DNA of 64,000 bases. It comes from Halichondria panicea (lineage: Eukaryota; Porifera; Demospongiae; Suberitida; Halichondriidae). Shown here in pieces: positions 1 to 9,645 of this stretch. Position 1 is the stretch's first letter; each line of letters opens with the position of its first letter. The notes below the pieces were generated by a model. It was not told where the DNA came from. It saw nothing but the letters and a program-made list of their open reading frames with translations, and did not search any database. Location of the stretch: contig NC_087386.1 of the NCBI RefSeq assembly GCF_963675165.1, positions 2,606,169 to 2,670,168 of the forward strand. Reading direction: 5' to 3'. The translations under genes were made by a program, and so were the position numbers.

Positions 1-261
1 GCCTTCAGGGATGGCATAAGACTAATTGCTGAAATTGCCACTTATGGATTACAAAATCTTCTGGTAATTGAAGAAATAACATTCGAAGCATCACTAGGTA
101 CTGCAAATCTTGGAAGATTTGAGATATCAGTCACTGTAGTAGTCCTCGGTAGCCGACAGACTCTCACACTGAGTATTGATCTCAACAATATTCTAAGGAC
201 AATTACACGTCCTCTGGCTGGTCTGATTGGAAATAATAAACTTCTTAACAGCATTGGATAA
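1..261 (+). CDS. 3' terminal exon of a second copy of the large secreted repeat protein (partial)
   Basis: The window opens inside a coding exon, read in frame from base 1 to TAA at 259-261. The 86 residues match the last residues of the gene ending at 23106 almost exactly: only two substitutions stand out (Gln for Arg in the ATYGL-NLLV stretch, Thr for Arg after SRQTL). The match continues past the stop into the 3' flank and then into a transporter fragment in both places, so this is a genomic duplicate rather than a chance domain match. The rest of the gene lies left of the window, so its integrity cannot be judged. Function is unknown; see the entry at 17086. Confidence 0.85.
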   Translation, partial: AFRDGIRLIAEIATYGLQNLLVIEEITFEASLGTANLGRFEISVTVVVLGSRQTLTLSIDLNNILRTITRPLAGLIGNNKLLNSIG

Positions 262-523
262 ATCTCGACCTCTCTGTCTCTATATATATATAATTATATA
301 TACACAAGAAAAATTTACTCTTATAGATCATATATTGATGCACACAACTGACATTTTGTAGCTATACAAGTATCGTTACACTATAGTGTTATGCCTATTA
401 CCCTGTACGTATATGTATATACACCCCTGCTGACACAATATTAATTTTGTGCAAATTTTCTATATTAGATTGATATCAGAATCGAGTGCATGTTTGATTT
501 TGGGGACCAAAACGGTTATGTAT
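262..523. repeat. Duplicated 3' flank of the large gene
   Basis: This stretch repeats 23107-23394 with small indels: a CT/TA-rich simple run, then an AT-rich segment ending at the transporter fragment. It shows that the duplicated unit runs through the gene end into neighbouring sequence. No gene is seen here. Confidence 0.7.
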
Positions 524-1718
524 GTACAGCATCTGGCATTTGATCTAGACCAAGCTGTAAAGCTGTTAGTTATGCAAACTAAGGTACTCGCTATACCCAC
601 TGCGTGTACTAGTACTAAAACGACTTCACTTGTGTACTGTAGCGCAATAGAATTTAGCATGGGAAAGTAGAGAATATGAAGAGAAACGAATAGCAATGCA
701 GCTAGTGTAAAGTAACTGTTTACTTTAAAGACTCTGTAGTTTATTATTATTATTATTATTATTAAGACTTTACAGCCTGTAACGTGAGTGATATAAAAAC
801 AAGTGATTGTTGTAGCAAAGACTATAGCTGACAGACTGTGCCGCATTGAGCGACACAGCTGGATAATTTAATGATTACATGTGAAGCTAGCTATAATTAC
901 GTGTGTAGCATCTGTTGCATGGGCACATTAAGTGGTAGGTACATGGGATGTCAGAGACAAAGTTTTGTTTGAAGTGCTCCCAGAAGTAATGGTGGAGTGT
1001 ATTCTTTGTTGAAGTTAGTGGTGCGCTGATATCCATCAGCATAGTGGGCATCAAGTTCCATAACCTTGTGATACGATTGAGGTAGAAGTGTCTGCTTGCG
1101 CTGTAGTGATTGGCTTGTACAGTGAGTTTGTTGTTGCAACTGAAGCGGGTGCGACCAGTAACGAATTTTATGTGATCTCTTATGTTGAAGTTGTCCGAGG
1201 GTTCCTTTAGTGACTTTACTAGAAACATTATGTCCTGTATTTCAAACCAGTACATTAGAGGTAGTAGCTTCAAATCGGACAGCCTTGATCTGTATGAGCT
1301 TGAGTAATCATTGAGTATGAATTTGGTGGCTCTCCTCTGGATTCTTTCTAGTTTTTGAATGTCCTTGATCAAATTTGGTCTCCAGACTTGGGAGCAGTAG
1401 GTGACCTGGGATCTAACTAGTTTCCAAGCTTAGCGTCGGCTAACCATCCTAGCAGTGGGATAGCAATGCAAGTTAGACATAATAGTACTATTAGTAGACT
1501 ACTAGATAAAATTCTCCCTGGTATGAATATTTGAGGAACTTTTTGTCCCAAATCTGACACAAAAGACCACAAAGTTGCACTGATAAATGTAGTCCATAAT
1601 AGGACAAGAAATGCTCCTTTTGAATAGAAACACCTCACTCGATATATAGTTGCATATTTTTCTGCTCACTGGATTTGTATGGTACTCCCTTGAGCTGCTG
1701 CAGGTTAGTAGATTTCAT
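524..1718 (-). pseudogene. POT/SLC15-type transporter fragment split by a LINE
   Basis: The minus strand matches the N-terminal third of the intact transporter at 8059-9645 in two blocks. Block 1424-1718 gives the first membrane segment and the GWLADAKLGN signature; block 524-742 continues with YRVFKVNSYF and the next two membrane segments. The blocks join at the same codon boundary once the LINE at 743-1417 is removed. Frames differ between and within blocks, and the C-terminal two thirds are missing: homology stops near 524 where the large gene's 3' flank begins. It cannot make a transporter. Confidence 0.85.
743..1417 (-). mobile_element. 5'-truncated LINE (3' end of the reverse-transcriptase ORF)
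   Basis: On the minus strand an open frame at 1417-887 encodes a typical non-LTR ORF2 C-terminal tail: VTYCSQVWRPNLIKDIQKLE, then RIQRRATKFIL, then RSRLSDLKLLPL, ending in a CPCNRC cysteine motif. The 3' end carries an (AAT)n tail, seen as (ATT)7 at 743-763 on the plus strand. The hexamer TAGTTT at 737-742 and 1418-1423 is the probable target site duplication. The element lies inside a transporter fragment whose uninterrupted sequence is seen at 9360 and 12355, so both ends are exact. A microsatellite tail suggests a CR1/L2-like clade, but the clade was not tested. The reverse transcriptase core is absent. Confidence 0.85.
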
Positions 1719-3078
1719 TCTTCAGTATAGATCTATACTGTTACTAATAAGATTTTATGTGGTTGATATAGAAACGCTTGTGAAATAGTTGATTATGAAC
1801 GAACAATGTTCAGTCCCAACGATAAGGATGATAAACATGTTGGTATAGATAATAAACATGGCGATATAAAAGTAATACCCGATGTTTCTGTTATGAAATA
1901 CATTTTACTCAGTCGATTACAGCTATATACACTGACACCGATGGTCATGAGATTGCCAAGATTCTAGAGGTGATACAACAGATACGTGTGTGCCATTATC
2001 CTCACTCCCTCTAACAATCGCTTCCTTTATAATTATAACAACTTTTTTCAATAACATCATTGATTTCTCAATATTGCTGTTTACGATATAATTATAAGAC
2101 ATTATGCATTTGGCACTGTGGTAAAATGAGGCAGTCTCTATACAATAATTATTATTGACATTAAAGATGCATTATACAATATCTATTTCACAGAAAGCTG
2201 GCACCAAGAGAGATTATTCATATATACATACATGATGCTATAAAGAGACAACCAAAATAACTACCCCCTAACTCTTCAATCTATGCATGATTACAGTAAG
2301 GGAGTTGAATAGCCTGTTCACTATTAATGCAGCTAATGCTATCATTTAGTGTTCAAAGTGATTCGGGCATTATGAGACAGGGGGGGGTATTACGAGACAT
2401 CATTGGATTTAACGCTAATCGGCTTGGTACGACTATATGGTAATAATCATGACAGCGCTTATTGCCACAAGTGGAGGAGGTACTTAGATTCATTGCAAAA
2501 TTGGCTATATACTCTAGCATATCTGCTTACATCGAAATATGATGATTTAATACTCAGTCTATAATTGGGACGAGCCTTGAGGCGAGTCCCATATAGTTTC
2601 GAGTACTGTCATAGATAGTGGAGGGAGCTGAAGCACTCCTGTTTTAAACAGCTGTCTCATAATTGGTTCCGTCTCACAATACCCTCATCTACCCTAGTCT
2701 CGCGAACCCAGACCCTGAATAAGTGTATAATAATATATTGGCTGGTCTACGAGACTATATCTACCCTATGGTATTAGAATTATCTATTATCTAGTTGGAG
2801 GAATAAAGAAAGAAAAGTAAAGTTCGTCCCATCATTTCTAATGCCTCCAACTCATTAATATAATGAGAGCTAGACATGCAAGAACAAGAAAAAGTAAAAC
2901 CTGGGGACGAGGCTACCTATAGCTCCTAACCCTAACCCTAACCCTATATCTTATACATTTATGACCTATAATAGTCAGTCCCCCTATAGCTTGGACCTAG
3001 AAGGTCAAAAGCTGGATTTAACCATTGGCAGAGCCTAATTAATTGTTCAGATGACCACAGTACAATAATACCACGGCA
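1719..3078. repeat. Segmental duplication, copy A (transporter 5' flank to Rab 3' flank)
   Basis: Nearly the whole stretch recurs at 12643-14591: the transporter upstream region, a G-run near 2380, an ATAATAATATA segment near 2725 and CCCTAA repeats. The paralogue carries a 0.6 kb element at 13829-14434 that is absent here. No coding sequence is recognised. Confidence 0.75.
2926..2946. repeat. Interstitial CCCTAA telomere-like run
   Basis: Three CCCTAA units (TTAGGG on the other strand) plus flanking partial units. The duplicate at 14448-14461 has only two. It is too short to mean a former chromosome end and is probably simple-sequence noise carried along by the duplication. Confidence 0.6.
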
Positions 3079-3708
3079 CTAAGTCACAGAACAAGAATTT
3101 GTCGTAGAGTTAATATCAGTATCCTGGCCTTGATTTTCTTGTTCTGGTTCATTCCGATTTGAGAGGGTGTCTGCAATGCACCTCATGTCTCTAGTTAAAA
3201 TCAAAAATGCTTTTTCTACATTCTCTCCTGTTACAACATTGGTCTCCATAAACTTGAGTCCATGTTCTTCAGCAAACATTCTTCCTCTCTCTGTGCTCAC
3301 TTGTCTGCTTTCAACCAGATCACACTTGTTACCTAATACCATTATCTGAACATTTTCGGTAGAATGTTCCTTCACTTCATCCAGCCATCTACTCAAATGT
3401 GTAAAGCTCAATTCGTTAGAAATGTCGTACAATAATAGAAGTCCTGAGCACCCTCTATAATATGCAGCATGCATGGTTCGAAATCGCTCATGACCAGCTG
3501 TATCCCAAATTTGTAACTTGGCAACTTTATCGTCCACTTGAAAGGAACGGATGGCAAAGTCAATGCCAATGTTTGAGATGACCGGAGGACCAGGTGGAAA
3601 TCCAATATGCTGAGTGATTCCTCTAATCATGGAGCTCTTTCCAACACTCACATCACCCACTAGGACCACTTTGAATAGGTAGTCATACTCCGGAGATAAG
3701 TATGCCAT
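3079..3708 (-). CDS. Rab-like small GTPase, copy 1
   Basis: Single-exon gene of 209 residues, full length for a Rab. Visible motifs are the P-loop GDVSVGKSS (about 18-26), a switch I-like ISNIGIDF, the switch II motif WDTAGHERF, the guanine-specificity motif NKCD, and a C-terminal CSVT that could act as a CaaX prenylation box. Rab GTPases cycle between GDP and GTP on membranes and direct vesicle traffic. Two departures are clear: the catalytic Gln of DTAGQ is His here, and the usual SAK box is ETNVVTGEN. Lack of introns suggests a retrocopy origin. It is 95% or more identical to the copy at 14592 and has decayed relatives at 6711 and 52477. Low GTPase activity is inference from the Gln change. 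Confidence 0.9.
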   Translation of the reverse strand: MAYLSPEYDYLFKVVLVGDVSVGKSSMIRGITQHIGFPPGPPVISNIGIDFAIRSFQVDDKVAKLQIWDTAGHERFRTMHAAYYRGCSGLLLLYDISNELSFTHLSRWLDEVKEHSTENVQIMVLGNKCDLVESRQVSTERGRMFAEEHGLKFMETNVVTGENVEKAFLILTRDMRCIADTLSNRNEPEQENQGQDTDINSTTNSCSVT

Positions 3709-3780
3709 TCCAGTATGTTTTATTTTGGTCAGGAAAGGGTCTGGTAAGGGTCATCTCAATAGCATGCACATGCATGATAA

Positions 3781-4090
3781 CAATTTAGGAATCCAGAACC
3801 CAAAAATAATTGACCAACTGATGAAGCTTGAAATATTAGTAGATGAAGCATCTGGCATTTGATCTGGCATTTGATCTAGACCAAGCTGTAAAGCTATCGT
3901 TATGCAAACTAAGATACTTGCTACACCCATGCACTGTGTGTACTATAGTACTAAAACAACTTCACTTGTGTACTGTAACGCAATTGAATTTAGCATGGGA
4001 AAGTAGAATAGCATTGCAGCTATAGGACCACTTTGAATCAATAGGTAGTCATACTCCGGAAAGAAGTATGTTATTCTAGATATAATATTT
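3781..4090 (-). pseudogene. Transporter fragment followed by a Rab 5'-end fragment
   Basis: 3781-4018 matches part of the transporter (compare 9075-9300, and 15290-15530 behind the second Rab), with a small internal duplication of GCATTTGATCT. At 4021-4075 it jumps to a second copy of the first Rab codons (compare 3655-3708). Both pieces are short and broken. The same transporter piece lies upstream of both intact Rab genes, so it belongs to the duplicated unit. Confidence 0.7.
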
Positions 4091-4144
4091 TGGCCATGCA
4101 GGTAGGGTCATCTCAATAGCATGCATGGTGCATACGTGTACGTA

Positions 4145-4355
4145 TCCCTTACCAATACAGCCAAAAATAGTGACTGATGTAGATGAGGAGGAGTTGAGGA
4201 AGCAAATGGAAGAGCTGCAGCTGGCCGATCAAGAGGTTGCCAGGGATGATGACGCCTTAGCCTCGATTCCAGGCCAATTTTAATGCGGCCTGGAGGCTAA
4301 TGACGCCTCTGATAATGAGACAGGGGCTGAAGACGGAGACGATCAACATTTTTAT
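4145..4355 (+). pseudogene. Acidic coding-like remnant interrupted by a tiny transposon
   Basis: On the plus strand 4145-4257 reads as an acidic, coil-like peptide (TDVDEEELRKQMEELQLADQ, then EVARDDDA). A 42 bp inverted-repeat element with its 9 bp duplication breaks it at 4258. Without that element the frame runs on through SDNETGAEDGDDQ. The composition looks like a real exon, but no splice-flanked gene was found around it and the protein family is not recognised. It may be an exon relic of a gene lost in the duplications. Confidence 0.4.
4258..4299. mobile_element. 42 bp foldback element, TAGCCTCGA...GGAGGCTA family
   Basis: A minimal palindromic element starting TAGCCTCGATTCCAGGCC and ending GGCCTGGAGGCTA. 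It is flanked by the 9 bp direct repeat ATGACGCCT (4249-4257 and 4300-4308). Its ends match those of the 1.1 kb element at 44334-45452 and the palindrome at 26692-26734. A 9-10 bp duplication fits Mutator-like transposons. Confidence 0.75.
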
Positions 4356-4359
4356 TATA

Positions 4360-5219
4360 GCTGCTGTTGCAAGATCGGTGTGTATATATAATTATGTTCA
4401 TTTTGTATTTTTCATTAATTTGGAATCTGGAATCTATAACGTTTCCAATGCATGTCATGTCATAGCATATCTGCAATGTCAAAGTTGCTATAGGATTGCA
4501 ATTTGGCCAGGGGAAAAGCGTGAAATCCAGCGAGAGTTATGTGTATAACTCCAATCCCATTACAATTACGTCATTCACACGTACACTTTTCGCGGTTTAA
4601 TTTAGTTTGTGCTCATGTTCATGCACTTGTGTGATGTCGTGGAACTTAAAGTAAGAACTCTGATGCACAAAGTATACACACAGGCTATTTACACAAAACC
4701 AAAACCACAGGAGAAGTTTCTAGACACCATTACAATTAAGAATACTAAATATAGATTGACATGCAACCATTAGAACTAACACAGGAGAGTGCATGACAGT
4801 CATAAATCACAAGCTATTTCAGGATTTCTATAATAGTTCTATATAATTATAAGACAATTTAAAAAATACTGTGGTAACATAACACATCAGTTTTACCACA
4901 ACTTGTCCGCTCTCAACCATGCATGTATATAGGTCACACACTTCACATAGTTCGAACCATTATAGGATAATCAGGGTCTTATGCTCAATCTCTGCATGCA
5001 TGTGGTGTCTAAATTATAAGGGTGGAATTGTCCACTATATAGATCTACATGCATGCATGCAGACTCCCCTAGTAAGTAGTGATTATTCCAGATCTATAGT
5101 AGGAATGTCATGACACCACGCATGTATGTAAATATTGATCACATGTCAGAGTGCTCATGCTAGATCTATAGATAATTGTTGACACAATTTAATAAGTGTC
5201 ATCTTCAGCAGTGTAATCT
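4360..5219. other. Intergenic, nothing recognised
   Basis: AT-rich sequence with many GCATGC-type words. No supported open frame, paired splice sites or clear repeat was seen. Confidence 0.5.
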
Positions 5220-6269
5220 TCACTCGGCAGTCTTGCTCTTGTTCTCCCTCTGCATGGCCAATGCTACTCCACCAGCTACTCCACCAGCAGTCGCTGCTGC
5301 TCCTACAGTGCCTCCAGTACCAGCCAGGGCCGCAACGCCTGCAGCACTGAACCCAACAGCTCCAACAGACTGTAGTGTGGCCACAATTCCTCCAGCTGCA
5401 GTGGGAGCCAAGACTGACATCATAGACGCTGCTGTTGATCCAGCTGTTATCCCAACAGCTGTGAATCCAAGTCCAGCCACTATAAGTGGTGCAGCAACAA
5501 CAAAAGTAGCTCCAACCACCACAGAGCCAGCTGCAACGATAGCCCCGGCAATGGCAGCCACCTTCCACCATTTGAGTTTCTATGGGAACATGTAGTAAGT
5601 CTGTCCTACAACAAGTCACTAAACTTCATCGTAGAAGGCCATCACTAACAAATGTCTCATATACCTTTTTTGGTGCAATTGGTTGAGCAACTGTCCCAGC
5701 TGTCTTCTCTGCTAGCTCATCATCACTGCCCTCCCCCGATTTCTCCACCACTTCTTCCTCGACTCTTTCTGAATCTTCCTCAGCAGTAGATATAAGTTCA
5801 CTTTCGTTCCCTAACTAATTATTTTCATGAAAAACAATTAAGTGACTTTGATAAAAGCTGCCAAAGGCCATACAGGGTGTCAATTAGACAAAGCATATAA
5901 TTATATTATATAATTATAGAAGATAGATCTAAATAATAGTTAGACACTGTTTAGGACATGATTTAGAAGCCCAAAGGGCTGGTTGTAGTATCCCGAACGT
6001 AGTGAGGGTTCTACTAGCCCTGAGAGCTTCTAAATCATGTGGAAACAGTGTCTAAGCATTTTAGATCATAGCAACCATGAGTATCTAGCCAATCAGATTT
6101 GAATGTTCTTATCTAATCTTTGCTATTTTCTAAATAAGTACATGATTTTCTAAGTTGAATAGAACACTTCCTCTAACCAATTCGATTGCAGTATTTATTT
6201 ATGGCTAAGATTTTGTAGATCTATCAATAAATTTACCTCCTTAGGCTTAGGCGTCTTGGGCTGTTTCAT
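5220..6269 (-). CDS. IFI6/IFI27-like glycine-alanine-rich membrane protein, three exons
   Basis: Exons on the minus strand are 6269-6237, 5814-5665 and 5579-5220; all junctions are GT-AG and phase 0, giving about 180 residues. The first exon encodes MKQPKTPKPKE and the second an acidic tail-like segment (DSERVEEEVVEKSGEGSDDE). The last exon encodes the hydrophobic Gly/Ala-rich domain with the core SVLAPTAAGG and VATLQSVGA, as in the IFI6/IFI27 (ISG12) family. In vertebrates these are small membrane proteins of mitochondria or ER, linked to interferon and apoptosis; a role in sponges is unknown. Paralogues at 28235 and 43635 lack the acidic N-terminal exons. The first intron holds a foldback repeat (5934-6206). 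Confidence 0.75.
5934..6206. mobile_element. Foldback MITE, copy 1 (in an intron)
   Basis: Inverted arms TAGACACTGTTTAGG at 5941 and its complement near 6054 enclose ATGATTTAGAAGCC and its complement. The same hairpin with about the same right flank recurs at 7738-8049, so the repeat extends beyond the palindrome. No coding capacity. Confidence 0.7.
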
Positions 6270-6710
6270 GTGTGACAGGTTGAAAGGGTTAATAGATCTA
6301 CTCATGACTCTGCTAGTTTTTTTGTAATCGAGGCACATGTGTTATTGAGTTAATGATCTTTACCTAACCCAAACCATTTGCATTAGTGTTGCCCCACTAC
6401 CGTACCTCCTGCCCCCCAGGACATACGGGGGAATTTGCTCTAATTCAGTTGACCTGAAATGTTGGCCCCATACTGGGGGATTTGACCCGGCTTTGCGTAG
6501 TGTGCAACTGCTTGGGGCAAACAACCCCTGTTGACTGGGGGATTTGTACACATAATGGTGGGGGAATATTTGACCTGAAGTAGATCTAGTGGTCAAATCC
6601 CTCATGTTAGCCCGACCCCTCCCAGGGGGTGGGGAGGCAACACATGATTATAGAGGGTCAAAAAAAATCATTGGCAGGTCCTAATTTTTCCACAGTAAAA
6701 ATAATCATCA
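6270..6710. other. Intergenic, nothing recognised
   Basis: Contains a locally G/C-richer stretch (about 6360-6640) with repeated GGGGGATTTG-like words. No supported gene. Confidence 0.45.
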
Positions 6711-7345
6711 CGGCACTAAGTCACAGAACACTGACAATTATTGTCATAGAGTTAATATCAGAATCCTGGCCTTTGACTTTTTTGTTCTGGTTCATTCCGA
6801 TTTGAGAGGATGTCCGCAATGCACCTTATGTCTCTAGTTAAAATCAAAAATACTTTCTCTACATTCTCTCCTCAGTGTCACGACATTAGTCTCCATAAAC
6901 TTGAGCCCATGTTCTTCAGCAAACATTCTTCCTCTCTCTGTGCTCACCTGTCTGCTTTCAACCAGATCACACTTGTTACCCCATACAATACCATTATCTG
7001 AACATTTTCAGGAGAATATTCCTTCACTTCATCCAGCCATCTACTCAAACGTGTAAAGCTCAATTCATTAGAAACATCGTACAATAATAAAAGTCCTGAG
7101 CACCTTCTATAATATGCAGTATTCATGGTTCAAAATCGCTCACGACCAGCTGTATCCCAAATTTATAACTTGGCAACTTTATCGTCCACTTAAAAGGAAC
7201 GGATGGCAAAGTCAACGACAATGTTTGAAATGCAGATAGGAGGACCAGGTGGAAATCCATCAGTGATTTCTCTGATCATGGAGCTCTTTCCAACACTCAC
7301 ATCACCCACTATAGGACCACTTTGAATAGGTATAGTCATACAGGT
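6711..7345 (-). pseudogene. Rab-like GTPase pseudogene
   Basis: Matches 3079-3708 along nearly its whole length, from the shared 3' end (CGGCACTAAGTCACAGAACA on the plus strand) to the P-loop region at about 7275-7320. The frame is broken several times: an extra stretch near 6872, a 4 bp insertion in the NKCD region, a stop in the VDDK region and disruption before the start codon. Switch II reads DTAGRERF, with Arg in place of the catalytic Gln. It sits just downstream of the IFI27-like gene. Confidence 0.85.
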
Positions 7346-7424
7346 CAACCATGCATGTAAAAGGCCAGAGATACTCATTGGTGTATTGCCCGTCACGGCT
7401 ACGAAAATAGCATAATATTAATAT

Positions 7425-8050
7425 TGTGGTATATCTATGCTGTTTTTTGATGTTGTCACCTAATATAGTCTGTCTATTACGTTACATGCATGTATACTTC
7501 CCTTGAGGCAACCCTGCAAAACAATAGATAAACGTTTCCCACTGAGTCCTAAAAATGAGATTCGTCCAAACATAATTATGGCTGCAATAAGGGTGGCATA
7601 CCTATGTGTGTTTATGTTGAATTAACGGGATGATTCAATAAAGCAAAGACTCACAAGTACTTAACGTGGTTATTAACAAACAGAGCATTTGTTTAGACAT
7701 AATTATACATACTTATTGTAGTCAGGTCAGTATCTACATAATAGTTAGACACTGTTTAGGAAGTTTCTACATGATTTAGAAGCCCAAAGGGCTGGTTGTA
7801 GTATCCCGAATGCAGTGAGGGTTCTACTGGCCCTGAGGACTTCTAAATCATGTGGAAACTTCCTAAACAGTGTCTAAGCATTTTAGATCATAGCAACCAT
7901 GAGTATTTAGCCAATCAGATTTGAATGTTCTTATCTAATCTTTGCTACATGATTTTCTAAGTGAAGTACATGATTTTCTAAGTAAGTACATGATTTTCTA
8001 AGTTGGATAGAACATTTCCTTTAGCCAATCAGATTGCAGTATTTATGGCA
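7425..8050. repeat. Duplicated 3' flank of the transporter, with foldback MITE copy 2 (7738-8049)
   Basis: 7425-7700 matches 10680-11050, both lying 3' of a transporter copy. Copy 8059 additionally has the foldback MITE at 7738-8049 (arms at 7746 and 7876) just before its stop codon, absent at the corresponding place near 11060. The insertion is therefore younger than the duplication. Confidence 0.65.
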
Positions 8051-8058
8051 AACATGAT

Positions 8059-9645
8059 CTAATGTACATTAGCGAGGTATCGATCATAGACTTCCTCCAC
8101 GACTCTGTATGCATTGTAGTCCTCGTCTCTAACTCTCCTCTTATACCAACGAGCCAGGAGGCAGTACAGGACCAATCCAAACAAATTCAGTGCAGTTAAT
8201 AATGAAGGGACAATGTGATATTGTAAATATATATGCCTTGAAATTAGTAGAAATTTGATAAGGTAGTTAAGAGATAGTGAGAGAAGCAATATAAACATCA
8301 TGTAGCCTGTGAGAAGTCCACGCATGTTGTATGGTGACTGGGCACACACAAATTCCAAAATACCATTTGTCAAGACTACAAATACGAAACCACTGAGAGT
8401 TCCCGTGTAAAATACTGATACCCACGCATATGGACTGAATGTCATAGCCAGATTTAGAATACTCTGTAACAGGCTAAACAGAGCTGCACCTCCAATTCGC
8501 TGGATAGATCTAGGAACTTTGTTTCTTACCAATGGATGCAATGCAAATTCGTAAACTGCTGTTGCAACAATACCACTCAACCAAGGGTTGAAACTAAAAG
8601 TATATACCATGTTTGAAGTACATTCAGTGATGTTGGGGTTAAGATAATCCTTCAGTGTTTTGTCAAACTCCGTGGATCTAGCATTGTTATAAATGCCTGC
8701 ACATGCTGCTAAAATTATGAATATTGGGAAAGACAACACAAGTATTCTTAGAAAGGTTTTCACATCTTCAACTTGCTCTGTAGTGAACGGTCCACCAAAT
8801 TTTGTTTTCCCCAGGTCTAATCTAGAGGGTACGTTTTCCTCCCAGTATGTGAGAGCACTCCGATAAATAGGAGACTTGTGCTTGGCTGCAAACTTGAGAA
8901 CTTGGTAGATAGTTTTAAGGGCTTGGGGTGACTTTGGCTCTATAATTAGCCATTTTGAAGCTAGCAGAAACATTGAAGAACAAATTATTACCATACAAGT
9001 GATTGGAAACGAACTAAAAAGTTTCACTTTGTTTCTTTCCGACAATGATGTGCAATAAAGGAGCGAATTTGATAGCAATTTGGGAATCCAGCACCCGAAA
9101 ATGATTGAAAACATAAACCAACTGATGAAGCTTGAAATATTAGTGGATGAAGCATCTGGCATTTGATCTAGACCAAGCTGTAAAGCTGTCGTTATGCAAA
9201 CTAAAATACTTGCTATACCCACTGCGTCTACTAGTACTAAAATGACTTCACTTGTATACTGTAGCGCAATAGAATTTAGCATGGGGAAGTAGAGAACGTG
9301 AAGGGAGCCAAATAGCAATGCAGCTAGTGTAAAATAGCTGTTTACTTTGAAGACTCTGTAGTTTCCAAGCTTGGCATCTGCTAACCATCCTAGCAGTGGG
9401 ATAGCAATGCAAGTTAAACATGATAGCACTATTAGTATCAGATAAAATTCTTCCTGGAATGAATATTTGAGGAACTTTTGTCCCAAATCTGACACAAAAG
9501 ACCACAAAGTTGCACTAATAAGTGTAGTCCATAATAAGACAAGAAATGCTCCTTTTGAATAGAAACACCTCACTTGATAGTTACATATTTCTCTGCTCAC
9601 TGGATTTGTATGGCACTCCCTTGAGCTCCTGTTAGTAGATACCAT
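8059..9645 (-). CDS. POT/PTR2 (SLC15-type) transporter, intact single-exon copy
   Basis: An uninterrupted frame of 528 residues with about 12 hydrophobic segments, within the POT range. Recognisable POT landmarks are GWLADAKLGNYRVF (the PTR2 G-D-G-R signature) after segment 2-3, and before the second half YWEENVPSRLDLGKTKFGGP followed by FTTEQVEDVKTF. POT proteins normally move di- and tripeptides or histidine with protons. The ExxER motif expected in the first helix is not visible (the region reads FYSKGAFLVLLWTTLISATL), so coupling may differ. Start chosen at the ATG 9643-9645, conserved in the copy at 12642. Lack of introns and several broken sister copies suggest recent amplification. Confidence 0.85.
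   Translation of the reverse strand: MVSTNRSSRECHTNPVSREICNYQVRCFYSKGAFLVLLWTTLISATLWSFVSDLGQKFLKYSFQEEFYLILIVLSCLTCIAIPLLGWLADAKLGNYRVFKVNSYFTLAALLFGSLHVLYFPMLNSIALQYTSEVILVLVDAVGIASILVCITTALQLGLDQMPDASSTNISSFISWFMFSIIFGCWIPKLLSNSLLYCTSLSERNKVKLFSSFPITCMVIICSSMFLLASKWLIIEPKSPQALKTIYQVLKFAAKHKSPIYRSALTYWEENVPSRLDLGKTKFGGPFTTEQVEDVKTFLRILVLSFPIFIILAACAGIYNNARSTEFDKTLKDYLNPNITECTSNMVYTFSFNPWLSGIVATAVYEFALHPLVRNKVPRSIQRIGGAALFSLLQSILNLAMTFSPYAWVSVFYTGTLSGFVFVVLTNGILEFVCAQSPYNMRGLLTGYMMFILLLSLSLNYLIKFLLISRHIYLQYHIVPSLLTALNLFGLVLYCLLARWYKRRVRDEDYNAYRVVEEVYDRYLANVH

Noticed and set aside
2926-2946. Chromosome end or fusion point
   Set aside because: Only three CCCTAA units in the middle of a duplicated block; far too short.
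5176-5595. Ala/Pro-rich frame of 139 codons on the plus strand
   Set aside because: Antisense of the same low-complexity Gly/Ala domain; the plus-strand frames at 28218 and 43624 are the same shadow.
5155-5619. Cys/Trp/Ser-rich frame of 154 codons on the minus strand
   Set aside because: It is the out-of-frame reading of the Gly/Ala-rich IFI27-like exon; GGC/GCT codons read as Cys/Trp/Ser. The other frames over 28235 and 43606 arise in the same way.
6360-6605. 81-codon minus-strand frame in a GC-richer patch
   Set aside because: No recognisable domain, splice context or paralogue; probably chance in GC-rich sequence.
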